This document shows, piece by piece, positions 18,169 to 27,107 of a stretch of 64,000 nt of DNA. Under the pieces are notes generated by a model that saw only the letters and a list, made by a program, of their open reading frames with translations, did no database searches and had not been told where the DNA came from. Source of the DNA: EW11 sp035765635 (GTDB lineage: Bacteria > Verrucomicrobiota > Verrucomicrobiia > Opitutales > Opitutaceae); contig DASTWZ010000050.1 in assembly GCA_035765635.1 (NCBI GenBank), forward strand, positions 115,232-179,231, in the 5' to 3' direction. The position numbers were made by a program, and so were the translations under genes. The number at the start of each line of letters is the position of its first letter. The stretch's first letter is position 1.

Positions 18169-19635
18169 TCAGAGACCGAGCAGCGCGCGCGCTTCGTCGA
18201 CCGCGGCGGACTCGAACAGCGCAGCATCGACTTCGGCCTCGGTGCCCAAACGCCGGGCGCGATCAAGCGCGGTCAAATAGGCGAGCGAGGCTTTCTCCGT
18301 GTGCGCGGCACGCTCGGCAAGGCGCGGCAGCGACTCGGTCATCGGCTCGAGATAGGCTGGCGGCAGCACGGCTTTGTCGGTCAGGAAAAGCGAAAGTGAC
18401 GTGGCCAGTGTATCGCTCCACGCCGCGGGCGTCTTGGTGAACTCGTACGGCGCCACCGCGTCGGGCGAGTAGCCGGACCATTCCATGAACATGCGCACGG
18501 TGTCGGCGAATTTCATGAGCTCCGCATCCTGTGTGGCCGGCGTCCAACGTACGGTGAAAACCTTGCGTTCCTTGAAGCGACGAATTTCCCACACGCGCAG
18601 AGTCAGCTCGGTTTCGTCGCCTTGGACGCGTAGTGCGCCGGTGAATACATAGTCGAGACCCGTGCCGTTTGTTTCCACGAGCTGCCGCAGATTTTGCAGC
18701 GTCCACTCGGCGCCGAACGTCACGTAATGCTCTTTGTTCATGGTGCCGACCGCGGCGATCGCGGAATATTGCGGCGAGTAGTGGAATGTTTCGGCCAGCC
18801 AGAGCGGGATGCCGCGCGTCAGACGCGCCAACGCGTCTTCGGGTGCTTTCATGCGCGCTTCGAGATCGGTGAGTCCGAGAAGCGAGAGCTGCGCGAAGGC
18901 GACACGCCTCGTTTTCTCCGATTTCGGCGGAGGCAGCAGTGTAGGCACATTTTCAATACCGTAGACCCAGATCGGTTTGCTGATCGTGACGAGATTCACG
19001 ACGTTGCTCTGCACGAGCGGCACGCCATTCGGCCCTGATCGAGTTACGTTTTCCGGCACTTTGCCGAGACGCTTGGCTTCGATCAGCTCGGCCAAGGCAT
19101 TCGAAAACCCATAAAGCCGCTCCTCGATTTCCGGGCGGTTGAGTGAAAAGAGAACATCGAGGAGATGCTGAGCGGCGTCGGTGTTGTGCGTGGCGAGGTA
19201 AGCCTGCACGAGGTTGATGCCCGTGGCTGGACCGTGGCGCTCGGCGTCGTAACGCGGCGCGACCAACTCGATGATTTGTTCAACGTAGCCGCAGGAGCCG
19301 AGGTCGCCCGAAAGTGTGACGAGGACATCTGCGCGGTCGCCGGATGTGCGAAGCAGTTCCTCGTAGATCGCGAGGGCGGCGGGCAGGTCCTTCGCTTCCA
19401 ATTCCTCGCGCGCGCGCGCGAGCTTCAATTTGACCGGCGCGGCATTCGCGGACGATGGCGCGCTGGTGGATTGCGGGCTGGTTGGTTCAGCCGGAGCCGC
19501 CGCGTCGACTTCCGATGAGGGTAAATCGGGGTTCGGCGAAGTCGGTGACGGCGACGAAGGCGGGGTTGAAAGGGGTGCCGCGGACGTTGGAGGAACGGCA
19601 GGTTTCTTGGCAGCAAAACGATCGAAAAAACCCAT
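18169..19635 (-). CDS. Conserved hypothetical protein with proline-rich N-terminus and TPR-like helices
   Basis: The 488-residue protein has no signal peptide. It begins MGFFDRFAAKKP, then has a Pro/Ser/Ala-rich linker at about residues 13-67. Helical repeats resembling TPRs follow (LEAKDLPAALAIYEELLRTS, LVQAYLATHNTDAAQHLLDV). The C-terminal half contains VTISKPIWVYGIENVPTLLPP and is mixed alpha/beta with no motif I recognise. A short basic start plus flexible linker is seen in cytoplasmic scaffold proteins, but no function can be assigned. It ends 11 bases before the DAHP synthase start, so the two may be co-transcribed. It is preceded by a 498-base gap filled with type IV repeats. Confidence 0.8.
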   Translation of the reverse strand: MGFFDRFAAKKPAVPPTSAAPLSTPPSSPSPTSPNPDLPSSEVDAAAPAEPTSPQSTSAPSSANAAPVKLKLARAREELEAKDLPAALAIYEELLRTSGDRADVLVTLSGDLGSCGYVEQIIELVAPRYDAERHGPATGINLVQAYLATHNTDAAQHLLDVLFSLNRPEIEERLYGFSNALAELIEAKRLGKVPENVTRSGPNGVPLVQSNVVNLVTISKPIWVYGIENVPTLLPPPKSEKTRRVAFAQLSLLGLTDLEARMKAPEDALARLTRGIPLWLAETFHYSPQYSAIAAVGTMNKEHYVTFGAEWTLQNLRQLVETNGTGLDYVFTGALRVQGDETELTLRVWEIRRFKERKVFTVRWTPATQDAELMKFADTVRMFMEWSGYSPDAVAPYEFTKTPAAWSDTLATSLSLFLTDKAVLPPAYLEPMTESLPRLAERAAHTEKASLAYLTALDRARRLGTEAEVDAALFESAAVDEARALLGL

Positions 19636-19737
19636 TCGGCCAGCAAAGCGGTCTGACGCGGTGCGGCCAGCATGTTTTCAACGATGCTGGCGCGGAGAGG
19701 GCGAGCTGGGGTGCGGCGGCTGGCAGGCATACGCGGA

Positions 19738-20092
19738 TCGAGCCCATCCGCGCTCAGGACGCGGACTGCAGAAAGAATGCCGGCGAGGACGCCAGCGCTC
19801 CCAGTGGCCGACATCGGCGAGGGCGCCGACGCTCGGCCGATCCCGCGGCACTCGGCGACTGCTCAACGCTCGGCCGCCGAGCTGCGCCTTCAAGGCGCGG
19901 GAGGCTCTGGGAGCGCTGGCCTCTGGCCGGCATCGTTTGGGCTGCCGCGAAGCGGCGGACTTGATGGGCGGGCGGGACGCGCTTTTTTGCGAATCGAGTC
20001 CGTCCGCGCTCGAGGGGCGGACTGCAGAAAGAATGCCGGCGAGGACGCCAGCGCTCCCAGTGGCCGACATCGGCGAGACGCCGACGCTCGGC
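19738..20092. repeat. Type IV repeat cluster: two direct copies plus one inverted copy
   Basis: A block of about 100 bases at 19738-19837 (core GAATGCCGGCGAGGACGCC, then AGCGCTCCCAGTGGCCGACA) recurs nearly identically at 19992-20092, a 254-base offset. Between them, 19871-19962 carries the reverse complement of a related copy found at the right edge of the window (63905-64000), including the hairpin CTGCGCCTTCAAGGCGCG. The whole 19636-20133 gap holds this cluster and no credible gene. Confidence 0.8.
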
Positions 20093-20133
20093 GAAACCCC
20101 CAGCGCTCGACGAATCCCTAGCGCTTGGCAGCC

Positions 20134-21186
20134 TTATCCACCTTTTTTGACCGGCTCGACCAGCGCGGCTGGCGAGATGTTTTCGCGGACGTTCATCGTC
20201 GCGAAAACCTTTGGCACATACATGCGCGTCTCGACCGGAAGGTTGTCGGAGATTTCCGCGAAAGTGGTAGCGCCCTGCTTCTTCAAGGTCGCTGCGATGC
20301 GGCCTTCGCCAGCGTTGTACGCGGCCAGAGCGAGCGGCCAGGTGTCGAAACGATCGTGGAGTTTTCTAAGCAGTTTCGCCGCGGCGCGCGCATTTTTTCC
20401 GGGCTGCGATCGCTCATCGATCGGCATCAGACTCAACCCGAGTGACTTCGCCGTCGCGGGCATCAACTGAAAAAGCCCGCGTGCCCCCGCCGGACTGCGC
20501 GCGGTGGGATTCATCGAAGACTCCACTTCGGCCAACCACGCCAACTCCGGAGGCAAACCCTCCGCGGAAAAAATCACTTTGAGCAACGGCAGCAGATCGT
20601 CCGCCCGCGGCGGTTTCGGGCGGCTTTTCAAGCGGTCGACCCACACGTCGTAGTACGGCAACACGAGCGCGGGAGGCGGTTTGGGAGTTGGCGTCGGGAC
20701 GGCTTCGCCCGGCTTCGTCGGGCGCGGTGTGGGACGCGGGTGGTGTTGAGCGGCCACGGCCGCGCGAGCGGTTTCGATCAGGTCCAGCCGCTCGGTCAAC
20801 CAGTCCACGTAATCGGAATAATCCGGAAGAATGCGAAACGCATCCAGAGCGCGCCGCACTTCGGGCTCGAACGCTGCTAACTCCTCGAGTGAGCCACCTT
20901 GCAACGCGCGCTGGAGTCGCAACGCGAACGCATCCCACTGCTCATGAGACGGAAATTCGTACTCCTTCTTCATCTCGTCCGACGCGTATTCGTCGAACAG
21001 TTTTTTACCCGCGTCGTAGAGCTCATTCAGGTCTACCGTCGACTCCGATTCCTCCTGAGCCGCTGCGGCGGAACTCGCGCTCTCCGCGAAGGCCGGCGTC
21101 GCCACAAATGCCGGTGTCGCGACAAATACCAGCAACCCAAGAAGCCCAAGAAGCAGGCGCGTGAGTCGGTGGTGATGGACTTTCAT
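20134..21186 (-). CDS. Lytic transglycosylase (SLT domain)
   Basis: A 350-residue exported peptidoglycan lytic transglycosylase, which cleaves MurNAc-GlcNAc bonds with formation of 1,6-anhydro ends. The signal peptide LLLGLLGLLVFVATPAF contains an in-phase duplication of VATPAF. A helical region and a proline-rich linker (PRPTPRPTKPGEAVPTPTPK) precede the SLT domain. The catalytic glutamate is in LAEVESSMNPTA near residue 219, followed by GARGLFQLMPATAKSLGL and the conserved LAAYNAGEGRI. No LysM domain is present, unlike MltD. I chose the ATG at 21186; the frame continues upstream to 21252 without support. It is divergent from miaB. Confidence 0.92.
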   Translation of the reverse strand: MKVHHHRLTRLLLGLLGLLVFVATPAFVATPAFAESASSAAAAQEESESTVDLNELYDAGKKLFDEYASDEMKKEYEFPSHEQWDAFALRLQRALQGGSLEELAAFEPEVRRALDAFRILPDYSDYVDWLTERLDLIETARAAVAAQHHPRPTPRPTKPGEAVPTPTPKPPPALVLPYYDVWVDRLKSRPKPPRADDLLPLLKVIFSAEGLPPELAWLAEVESSMNPTARSPAGARGLFQLMPATAKSLGLSLMPIDERSQPGKNARAAAKLLRKLHDRFDTWPLALAAYNAGEGRIAATLKKQGATTFAEISDNLPVETRMYVPKVFATMNVRENISPAALVEPVKKGG

Positions 21187-21352
21187 GAACGAGACGAAAC
21201 GGAGAAGCGCGCCGAGCCATGCAGCGGCGGAGGCGGATGCGGACGCGTGCACAGAACGAGTACCATTCCGAGGCCGATGCCAAACTGATTTGACCCTCCG
21301 GCGCGCCGCCTTACTTAAGAACCCTTTTTCCTCGCCGAAACGCTCTGCAGGA

Positions 21353-22708
21353 ATGAACCGCGTCTACATCAAGACCTATGGTTGCCAGATGAACGAGCGC
21401 GACAGTGAGGCTGTCGCGGCGATGCTTCGCGCCCGGGGTTACCGCATCGTGGCGGACGAGAACAACTGCGACATTCTGCTGCTCAACACCTGCAGCGTGC
21501 GCGATGCCGCGGAGCAGAAAGCGATCGGCAAGGCGGGCTACCTGCAGAAACGAAAAAAGAAGAACCCCGACTTCGTTCTCGGGATTCTCGGCTGCATGGC
21601 GCAAAACCGCGGCGCGCAGCTCCTGGACACGTTGCCCGATGTCGACCTGATCGTCGGCACGCAGAAATTTCACCAAGTCCCGGACTATCTGGACAACATC
21701 CGCGCGGCGCGCGACGCCGGCGTCCCGATCGGCCAAAGCATCGTTGATATCGCGACGGAGGCCGGCTCGCAAAACACGATCAAGGATCACCTCGATCTGG
21801 ATGATGGCGCGACGCCGCAGATCAGCGCGTTCGTGTCCATTCAGCAGGGCTGCAACATGGATTGCGCGTTCTGCATCGTGCCGAAAACGCGCGGCGACGA
21901 ACGTTCGCGACCGATGGATGACATCGTCGCCGAATGCGCGAAACTCGCCGAGCGCGGCGTGAGGGAAATCACCTTGCTCGGCCAGATCGTCACGAGCTAT
22001 GGGCGCCGCGACTATGTGCACACCGGCGGCGTCACACCGTTCGTGCAGTTGATCGAGCGGGTGCACGCGATCGAGGGCATTGAACGCATTCGGTTCACCT
22101 CGCCTCATCCCCGCGGCTTCAAACAAGACCTCGTCGAGGCCTTCGGACGTTTGCCGAAACTCTGCGAACAAGTGCATCTGCCGATGCAGTCGGGGAGCAA
22201 TCGCATCCTGCGTTTGATGAACCGGCCCTACACCCGCGAGCGCTATCGCGAGATCGTCGAGTCGTTGCGCGCCGTGCGTCCGGATATTTATTTTTCGACC
22301 GATGTGATCGTCGGTTTTCCCGGCGAGACCGAGGAGGATTTCGAGCAAACGCGCGAGCTCTTCGCGGGCTGCAACTACGACATGGCGTATGTATTTAAAT
22401 ATTCGATACGCACCGGAACGCCCGCCGCGGAAATGGGCGATCAGGTTTCCGAAGAGGTCAAAGAGCTCCGCAACCAGATCCTGCTCGAGATATTGCAGCG
22501 CAATTCCGTGCGGCGAAACGAGACGTTGATCGGCACGACGCAGGAAGTTCTCGTCGAAGGTCCGGACAAGACGGGAGAGCGCTTCACCGGCCGCACGCGC
22601 GGCAACCGCGTCGTGATCTTTGAAGGAGCCTCGCGCCTCGTCGGCCAGCTCGTCCCGGTGAAAATCGAGCGCGCCTCCGTGAGTTCGTTGTACGGCGTAG
22701 TCACGTAA
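21353..22708 (+). CDS. miaB: tRNA-2-methylthio-N6-dimethylallyladenosine synthase MiaB
   Basis: MiaB is a radical-SAM methylthiotransferase acting on i6A37 of tRNAs. The 451-residue protein has the UPF0004 domain with cysteines 11 (YIKTYGCQMN), 47 (NTCSVRD) and 81 (GILGCMAQ). The radical-SAM motif CNMDCAFC lies near 166-173, and a C-terminal TRAM domain ends in GQLVPVKIERAS. The frame extends upstream to 21185 over the transglycosylase start, but the ATG at 21353 precedes the family-standard start and has an AGGA a few bases upstream. A type I repeat follows the stop. Confidence 0.96.
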   Translation: MNRVYIKTYGCQMNERDSEAVAAMLRARGYRIVADENNCDILLLNTCSVRDAAEQKAIGKAGYLQKRKKKNPDFVLGILGCMAQNRGAQLLDTLPDVDLIVGTQKFHQVPDYLDNIRAARDAGVPIGQSIVDIATEAGSQNTIKDHLDLDDGATPQISAFVSIQQGCNMDCAFCIVPKTRGDERSRPMDDIVAECAKLAERGVREITLLGQIVTSYGRRDYVHTGGVTPFVQLIERVHAIEGIERIRFTSPHPRGFKQDLVEAFGRLPKLCEQVHLPMQSGSNRILRLMNRPYTRERYREIVESLRAVRPDIYFSTDVIVGFPGETEEDFEQTRELFAGCNYDMAYVFKYSIRTGTPAAEMGDQVSEEVKELRNQILLEILQRNSVRRNETLIGTTQEVLVEGPDKTGERFTGRTRGNRVVIFEGASRLVGQLVPVKIERASVSSLYGVVT

Positions 22709-22717
22709 TTTTTTTTA

Positions 22718-22822
22718 CCCACGAATCACACGAATGACACGAAATCGAGCATTGGAATTGCCCACCGGAGGCTCGGCATGTCCGGCTGTGATTCCTTTCG
22801 TGTCATTCGTGTGATTCGTGGG
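22718..22822. repeat. Type I palindromic intergenic repeat, copy 3 (simple form)
   Basis: The arms CCCACGAATCACACGAATGA and TCATTCGTGTGATTCGTGGG pair almost perfectly across about 65 bases. A second arm pair GACACGAAAT/TTTCGTGTC lies inside, but the CCCACGGAA inner pair is lacking. It sits between miaB and the following gene, both on the plus strand, just after a T-rich run. Confidence 0.9.
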
Positions 22823-22842
22823 TAATAATCCGTTTTCCTCGT

Positions 22843-23382
22843 ATGTCTCTCACGCTCGCCACCCTCATTCCTGGATTTTTTCTACTCCTTCTCGGTGCGC
22901 TGTTTCTTTCCGGAAACTCGGCGGTGTTCGCCATGTTCAAGGCGTTTCCCCGGTCGAAAACGGCGGCGGGCCTGCTCTTCGGCGCGGGAGCGCTGTGGTT
23001 TCTCTTCATCATCAGTCATCTCTCGGAAGCCGATTTCGGCGAGTATCGCGTTCAACTCCTGATCGGCTTCGGCCTGGTCGCGGCGCTCTCGTTTTTCTAC
23101 GTGCCGGATTTTTTGGCGGTGCGCGGCGCCTGCGTGCTGATGCTGCTCGTGGCGATGCCCCTGCTCGACGCGGGCTTCATGAATTATCACTCGGCCTTTA
23201 TCTGGCTCTACAAAATCGCGGTGTATGTCGGGATCTGCCTCGCGCTCTATCTCGGCGCCGCGCCTTTCCGTCTACGCGACTTTTTTCAATGGCTCTTCAG
23301 CCGGCCGAACCGACCGAAAATTCTTGGCTCTGTCTCGGCCCTCTATGGTTTGATCCTCGTGGTCGTTGCGTTCACGTATTGA
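22843..23382 (+). CDS. Conserved hypothetical membrane protein
   Basis: A 179-residue protein with about five to six hydrophobic segments: LIPGFFLLLLGALFL, AAGLLFGAGALWFLFII, VQLLIGFGLVAALSFF, GACVLMLLVAMPLLDA, YKIAVYVGICLALYLG and ILGSVSALYGLILVVVAF. I recognise no domain. It starts 20 bases after the type I repeat and ends 12 bases before gmk, so it probably shares a transcript with gmk and the VTT gene. The function is unknown. Confidence 0.75.
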   Translation: MSLTLATLIPGFFLLLLGALFLSGNSAVFAMFKAFPRSKTAAGLLFGAGALWFLFIISHLSEADFGEYRVQLLIGFGLVAALSFFYVPDFLAVRGACVLMLLVAMPLLDAGFMNYHSAFIWLYKIAVYVGICLALYLGAAPFRLRDFFQWLFSRPNRPKILGSVSALYGLILVVVAFTY

Positions 23383-23394
23383 GCGGAGCACTAC

Positions 23395-24054
23395 ATGAGC
23401 GAAAAGGCCGTGCCCTCCAATTCTTCCGGAATCGCGAAGACTAACCCAAGCGACGAAGCCGTGTTGCTGGTCCTGGCCGGGCCCGCCGGCTCCGGGAAGA
23501 CGACGCTTTGCGAGCGCATGGTGCGCGAAGTGCCAGGCTTTTCCCGAGTCATCACGGCGACGACACGCGCGCCGCGTCCGGGCGAGGTCGATGGCGTGCA
23601 TTATCATTTTCTCACCCCGGAGCAGTTCGACGAAAAGATTCTCGCCGGCGCGTTTCTCGAGTGGGCCTGGGTGCACCAGAAAAATCGCTACGGCACGCTG
23701 GCGTCGTCCGTGATCGAGCCCCTGGCGCGCGGCCAGAGCTTGATCATCAATGTCGACGTGCAGGGCGTGGAAAATTTTCGCCGCGCGGGTTTGGACAATC
23801 CGTTGCTCGGGCGGCGCATGGCGACGGTCTTCATTCACGTCGAAATCGCCGAACTGCAGCGGCGCATGCTGATGCGCGGGCAGGATGGGGAAGCCGAGAT
23901 TGCGCGCCGGCTCGAAACCGCGGAGCAGGAATTGCTCGAGGCGCAGAAATTCGATTTCCGCATCGAGAGCCGGTCGCGCGACGACGACTTCAAGGCGTTG
24001 CTCGAGATTCTTCAGATCGTGCGCCACCGGGTCCGCGGGCAACAGTCCGCCTAG
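23395..24054 (+). CDS. gmk: Guanylate kinase
   Basis: Phosphorylates GMP to GDP with ATP. The 219-residue protein has a 20-residue N-terminal extension before the P-loop GPAGSGKT (29-36). The GMP-binding block follows: SRVITATTRAPRPGEVDGVHYHFL, then AFLEWAWVHQKNRYGT and LIINVDVQGVENFR. The lid-like arginine region is RGQDGEAEIARRL. A weak Shine-Dalgarno GGAG lies six bases before the ATG, overlapping a GCACTACA motif. It lies between a membrane protein and a VTT protein in a compact plus-strand operon. Confidence 0.95.
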   Translation: MSEKAVPSNSSGIAKTNPSDEAVLLVLAGPAGSGKTTLCERMVREVPGFSRVITATTRAPRPGEVDGVHYHFLTPEQFDEKILAGAFLEWAWVHQKNRYGTLASSVIEPLARGQSLIINVDVQGVENFRRAGLDNPLLGRRMATVFIHVEIAELQRRMLMRGQDGEAEIARRLETAEQELLEAQKFDFRIESRSRDDDFKALLEILQIVRHRVRGQQSA

Positions 24055-24067
24055 AAACGTTTTCGCC

Positions 24068-24745
24068 GTGCAGCTGCTCCAAGCGTACAAGGCGAACAAA
24101 GCTCATTTCTGGCGCGGCGCGGTGATCGTCGTGCTGCTGCTCGCAGGATTTGCCGCGCTCTCGCAATGGCTCGATGTCGACGAGATTCGCAACTACACCG
24201 AGCACCTCGACGGCACGCTCTTGTTTGTATTGATCACGGCACTACCGCTCGCGGGATTCCCGATCACGCCGTTGCACGTCGTGGCCGGAATCCGCTGGGG
24301 CGCGGCGCTCGGCCTCGGACTCGTCGCGATCTCGATCTTGCTGCAGGTGTTGGCGAGTTTCGCGCTCGTGAAACTGTTTCGTCCACTCTTCGCCAAGAAG
24401 CTGGCCAAGTTTCGCGAAAAAATTCCGCGAGGAGCCTACGCGCCGGTCACGCTGTTCATCGTGCTCGTGCCCGGCGTGCCGTATTTTGCGAAGAACTACC
24501 TGATCCCGTTCGCCGGGGTGCCGCTCCATATATTCCTGCTCGTGGCGTTTCCGATTCATGCGCTGCGCGCGTCCATCGCGGTCATTTTCGGCCAGGAGAG
24601 CGACAATCTCACGCCGGGGCGCATCGCGATCTTCGCCGTCTACTGGATCACCGTGACGCTAGGCTGTGCGTGGGCTTTTCGACGGCTGCGGAAACAAGTT
24701 GGAGGTCCACGACCAGCGGCAAATGATCCGACGCCACGCGCGTGA
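24068..24745 (+). CDS. VTT-domain (SNARE-associated/DedA-like) membrane protein
   Basis: The frame is open upstream inside gmk, but the family-like sequence starts at a GTG at 24068, 13 bases after the gmk stop, giving 225 residues. Hydrophobic segments include VIVVLLLAGFAALSQW, LLFVLITALPLAGFP and LGLVAISILLQVLASFALV. The signature PITPLHVVAGIRWGAALG resembles the E/G-rich re-entrant loop of VTT proteins, and FIVLVPGVPYFAKNYL follows. These proteins are linked to lipid scrambling or envelope homeostasis. Its last 98 bases overlap the 3' end of the convergent phosphodiesterase-EEP gene. Confidence 0.8.
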   Translation: MQLLQAYKANKAHFWRGAVIVVLLLAGFAALSQWLDVDEIRNYTEHLDGTLLFVLITALPLAGFPITPLHVVAGIRWGAALGLGLVAISILLQVLASFALVKLFRPLFAKKLAKFREKIPRGAYAPVTLFIVLVPGVPYFAKNYLIPFAGVPLHIFLLVAFPIHALRASIAVIFGQESDNLTPGRIAIFAVYWITVTLGCAWAFRRLRKQVGGPRPAANDPTPRA

Positions 24746-27077
24746 GGTGCGTCCGCGGTACGAAAACATGCTGCGTCTCCAGTAGTGGAGAAATGAATAC
24801 GTGATCGATGCGCGTGAAAGGCCGAACCGAGGTGAACGTGCGCAGCGGGCGGTGACCCTGGCGCGCAGCCTGTACGTCGCGGAGCCGGCTGGCCAGACGG
24901 CCATAGGGTCCGCTGCCAGGCATCATGTTGAAATCGCCGCAGATCAACAGCGGCTCATCTGGATGCATCGCGCCGAGCCATTCATGGCCGAGCAGCGCCT
25001 CGACCTGCAGGCGTCGCTCTTCGCGACCGAGCCCGAGGTGGGTGGTGACGAGGTTGATCGTCATCTCGCCAATTTTCACCTTGGCCCAAATCGCGGCGCG
25101 TGGCTCGCGCACCCAGCTGCCGCGCGCCGTCGGCAGCAGTGAACGTTTGATCGTCTCGATGGGCCAGCGGCTCAAGAGCGCGTGTCCGTAGTGTTCGCCG
25201 CCGTGCGTCACGGTGGGGCAAAACACCGCGTGAAATCCGAGATGGTGCGCGATGATCGCAGCTTGATCCTCGGCGCGCGAACGCCGCCGGCCGAGATCGA
25301 GCTCCTGCAGCGCGATGATGTCCGGCTGCTGCGCGGCGAGAATGCGCGCGATGCGCCGCGGCGACACGCGCCCATCCGTTCCCGAGCAACCATGCGTGTT
25401 GTACGTCACGAGCCGGAAACACGGCGCGCGCTCGGTGATCTCCAATCGCGGCATCGCATCGCGGCCGAGATGGTGCAGCGCCGCAGCCCGAAGCGCCGAC
25501 GGACGAATGAAATCGTTCGCATGGGCCGGCAGCCGCGTGCGCGGCGGCGTAAGAACGAAGCCGCGCGTTTCCTCCGGCCCGAGTCCGGCATGCGCACCGC
25601 GTTCCGGTGCGAAGGTCCAGTACTCGGAGCCCGGGCTCCAGCCGAGGAGAACGAGATCGCCCGAGTTTTCGTTTTCACAAAATCCAACCAGGTCTTCAGC
25701 GATCTGTGCGCGGATCGGCTCGGCATGCGGAAGATGCTTCGCGATGTCGCCGGGAATACTCCACTCACCCTTGGCGTGGACCCAGACTTTTCGACCGCCG
25801 GGCTCGAAGACGATCACGCCGGGAATTTTTCCCTGGGAGACGAGTCGATGCGCCAGAGCCAGGCGCCGCTCGAAATCGAGCGGTTGCGCGAAATAGACGT
25901 GGCCGACCGGGCCGAGCGCCGCGACCGTGAAAGTCGTTTTCTCCGAGGTGGTCAGCGTATTCGTGGCAGCACTACGCTGCATCCGGCGTCGAGCCCGCGC
26001 GCTGCGCGAAAACCAATCCGGCTGCGGCGGCCGCTGCGAGCGCGGCCGCCAACTTGGATCGCTGTGCTGGGAAATTTCCAGGCACTCGCGGATGATTTTT
26101 TCTACGCCGCCTGGATACTCCAAGGCGAACGAGCGAGCGCGCTCCTGGCCGTGGTCGGAAAAAATCCAAACCGAGTAGTCTCGCCGCCGCGAGCGCTGTG
26201 CGGCGCGGAAAAAATCCTTTATCGCGCGATCGATCGCGCCGAGCGACCAATGGGCAAACTTCGATCCCGGCCCGCGACGGTGCGCGTGTTCGTCGTAGCT
26301 CAGAAAATTGACGTGAATGATCGGCAGTCCGCGCGCGAGGTCGACCTTCCCTCCGATCGTGACGAGTTCGCGCAAACCCGTTCCGATGAAGACGCGAGAG
26401 AAGGCCATGCCGAGTTCGAGCAGCGCTTTCTCGCCGTGACGTATGCCGTCGATCACGTCCATCAACGCCACGAAGATTTCGCTGATGAGCAGCCGCGCGA
26501 TTCGAAGCACCGCGGGAAACTGAAAGAGAATGAAGAGGAAAATATTCCGGATTTTGCCCGTGCGCCACATGTCGCCGAAGCCGATGCTCGCCGCGCAAAA
26601 GTGGGCTTCATCCGGGGAAGCGCCGCCGGTGTAGATGTTGGACCAGGAGCTTCCGCCCTTCAGCAAGCCAGTCGCCTTTTCCTGATACGTCGCCTCGAAG
26701 GCTTTGGCCCAATCGGAATTGTACATCACGCCAATCTCCTTCCGCTTGCGGCTCAGAAAACTGAACGCGGGCACGGCGGATTTGACGCCGTAGTACAACT
26801 CCGCCTGCACCGCCGGTGTCGTGGTCGGCAATCCCGGGTAGAAATTGTGCAGCTCGAAGGCATCGCGCTTCATCAGGCGTCGGAGAAACGGCATGCGCCC
26901 GCTCTGCATCGCGCGTTCGAGTTGCGTGCGGGACAAACCGTCGATTTGCAGCATGAGCAGCCCGGGCTCCTCGGCGGTGCCTTCCGACGGCGTCAGCCCC
27001 AGATGGCGAATGGCCCATTCACTGCGGCTGAGCTTCTGACGAATGCGGTGCGCGTAGGATTCGAGCTCGGCGAACAT
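24648..27077 (-). CDS. Fusion: type I phosphodiesterase-like domain plus EEP endonuclease/phosphatase domain
   Basis: An 809-residue two-enzyme fusion. The N-terminal alkaline-phosphatase-like domain has the metal/nucleophile motifs LLMLQIDGL (Asp46), LPTTTPA (Thr near 86), NFLSYDEHAHRRGPGS and FSDHGQE. A hydrophobic stretch at about 180-215 (IFLFILFQFPAVLRIARLL) may bind the membrane. From about residue 552 the EEP fold has its full active site: VTYNTHG, IIALQEL, THLGLG, CGDFNMMPGS, RIDHVFISP and SDHLPLVVDL. Both halves are predicted phosphodiester hydrolases. A glycosyltransferase gene lies 30 bases upstream and a glycosidase-like gene before it, suggesting a glycan- or lipid-linked phosphodiester substrate; this is inferred. 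Confidence 0.85.
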   Translation of the reverse strand: MFAELESYAHRIRQKLSRSEWAIRHLGLTPSEGTAEEPGLLMLQIDGLSRTQLERAMQSGRMPFLRRLMKRDAFELHNFYPGLPTTTPAVQAELYYGVKSAVPAFSFLSRKRKEIGVMYNSDWAKAFEATYQEKATGLLKGGSSWSNIYTGGASPDEAHFCAASIGFGDMWRTGKIRNIFLFILFQFPAVLRIARLLISEIFVALMDVIDGIRHGEKALLELGMAFSRVFIGTGLRELVTIGGKVDLARGLPIIHVNFLSYDEHAHRRGPGSKFAHWSLGAIDRAIKDFFRAAQRSRRRDYSVWIFSDHGQERARSFALEYPGGVEKIIRECLEISQHSDPSWRPRSQRPPQPDWFSRSARARRRMQRSAATNTLTTSEKTTFTVAALGPVGHVYFAQPLDFERRLALAHRLVSQGKIPGVIVFEPGGRKVWVHAKGEWSIPGDIAKHLPHAEPIRAQIAEDLVGFCENENSGDLVLLGWSPGSEYWTFAPERGAHAGLGPEETRGFVLTPPRTRLPAHANDFIRPSALRAAALHHLGRDAMPRLEITERAPCFRLVTYNTHGCSGTDGRVSPRRIARILAAQQPDIIALQELDLGRRRSRAEDQAAIIAHHLGFHAVFCPTVTHGGEHYGHALLSRWPIETIKRSLLPTARGSWVREPRAAIWAKVKIGEMTINLVTTHLGLGREERRLQVEALLGHEWLGAMHPDEPLLICGDFNMMPGSGPYGRLASRLRDVQAARQGHRPLRTFTSVRPFTRIDHVFISPLLETQHVFVPRTHLTRVASDHLPLVVDLQLVSAAVEKPTHSLASR

Positions 27078-27107
27078 GGCGGAAAAACGCGTGGCTCAGG
27101 AGGGACG

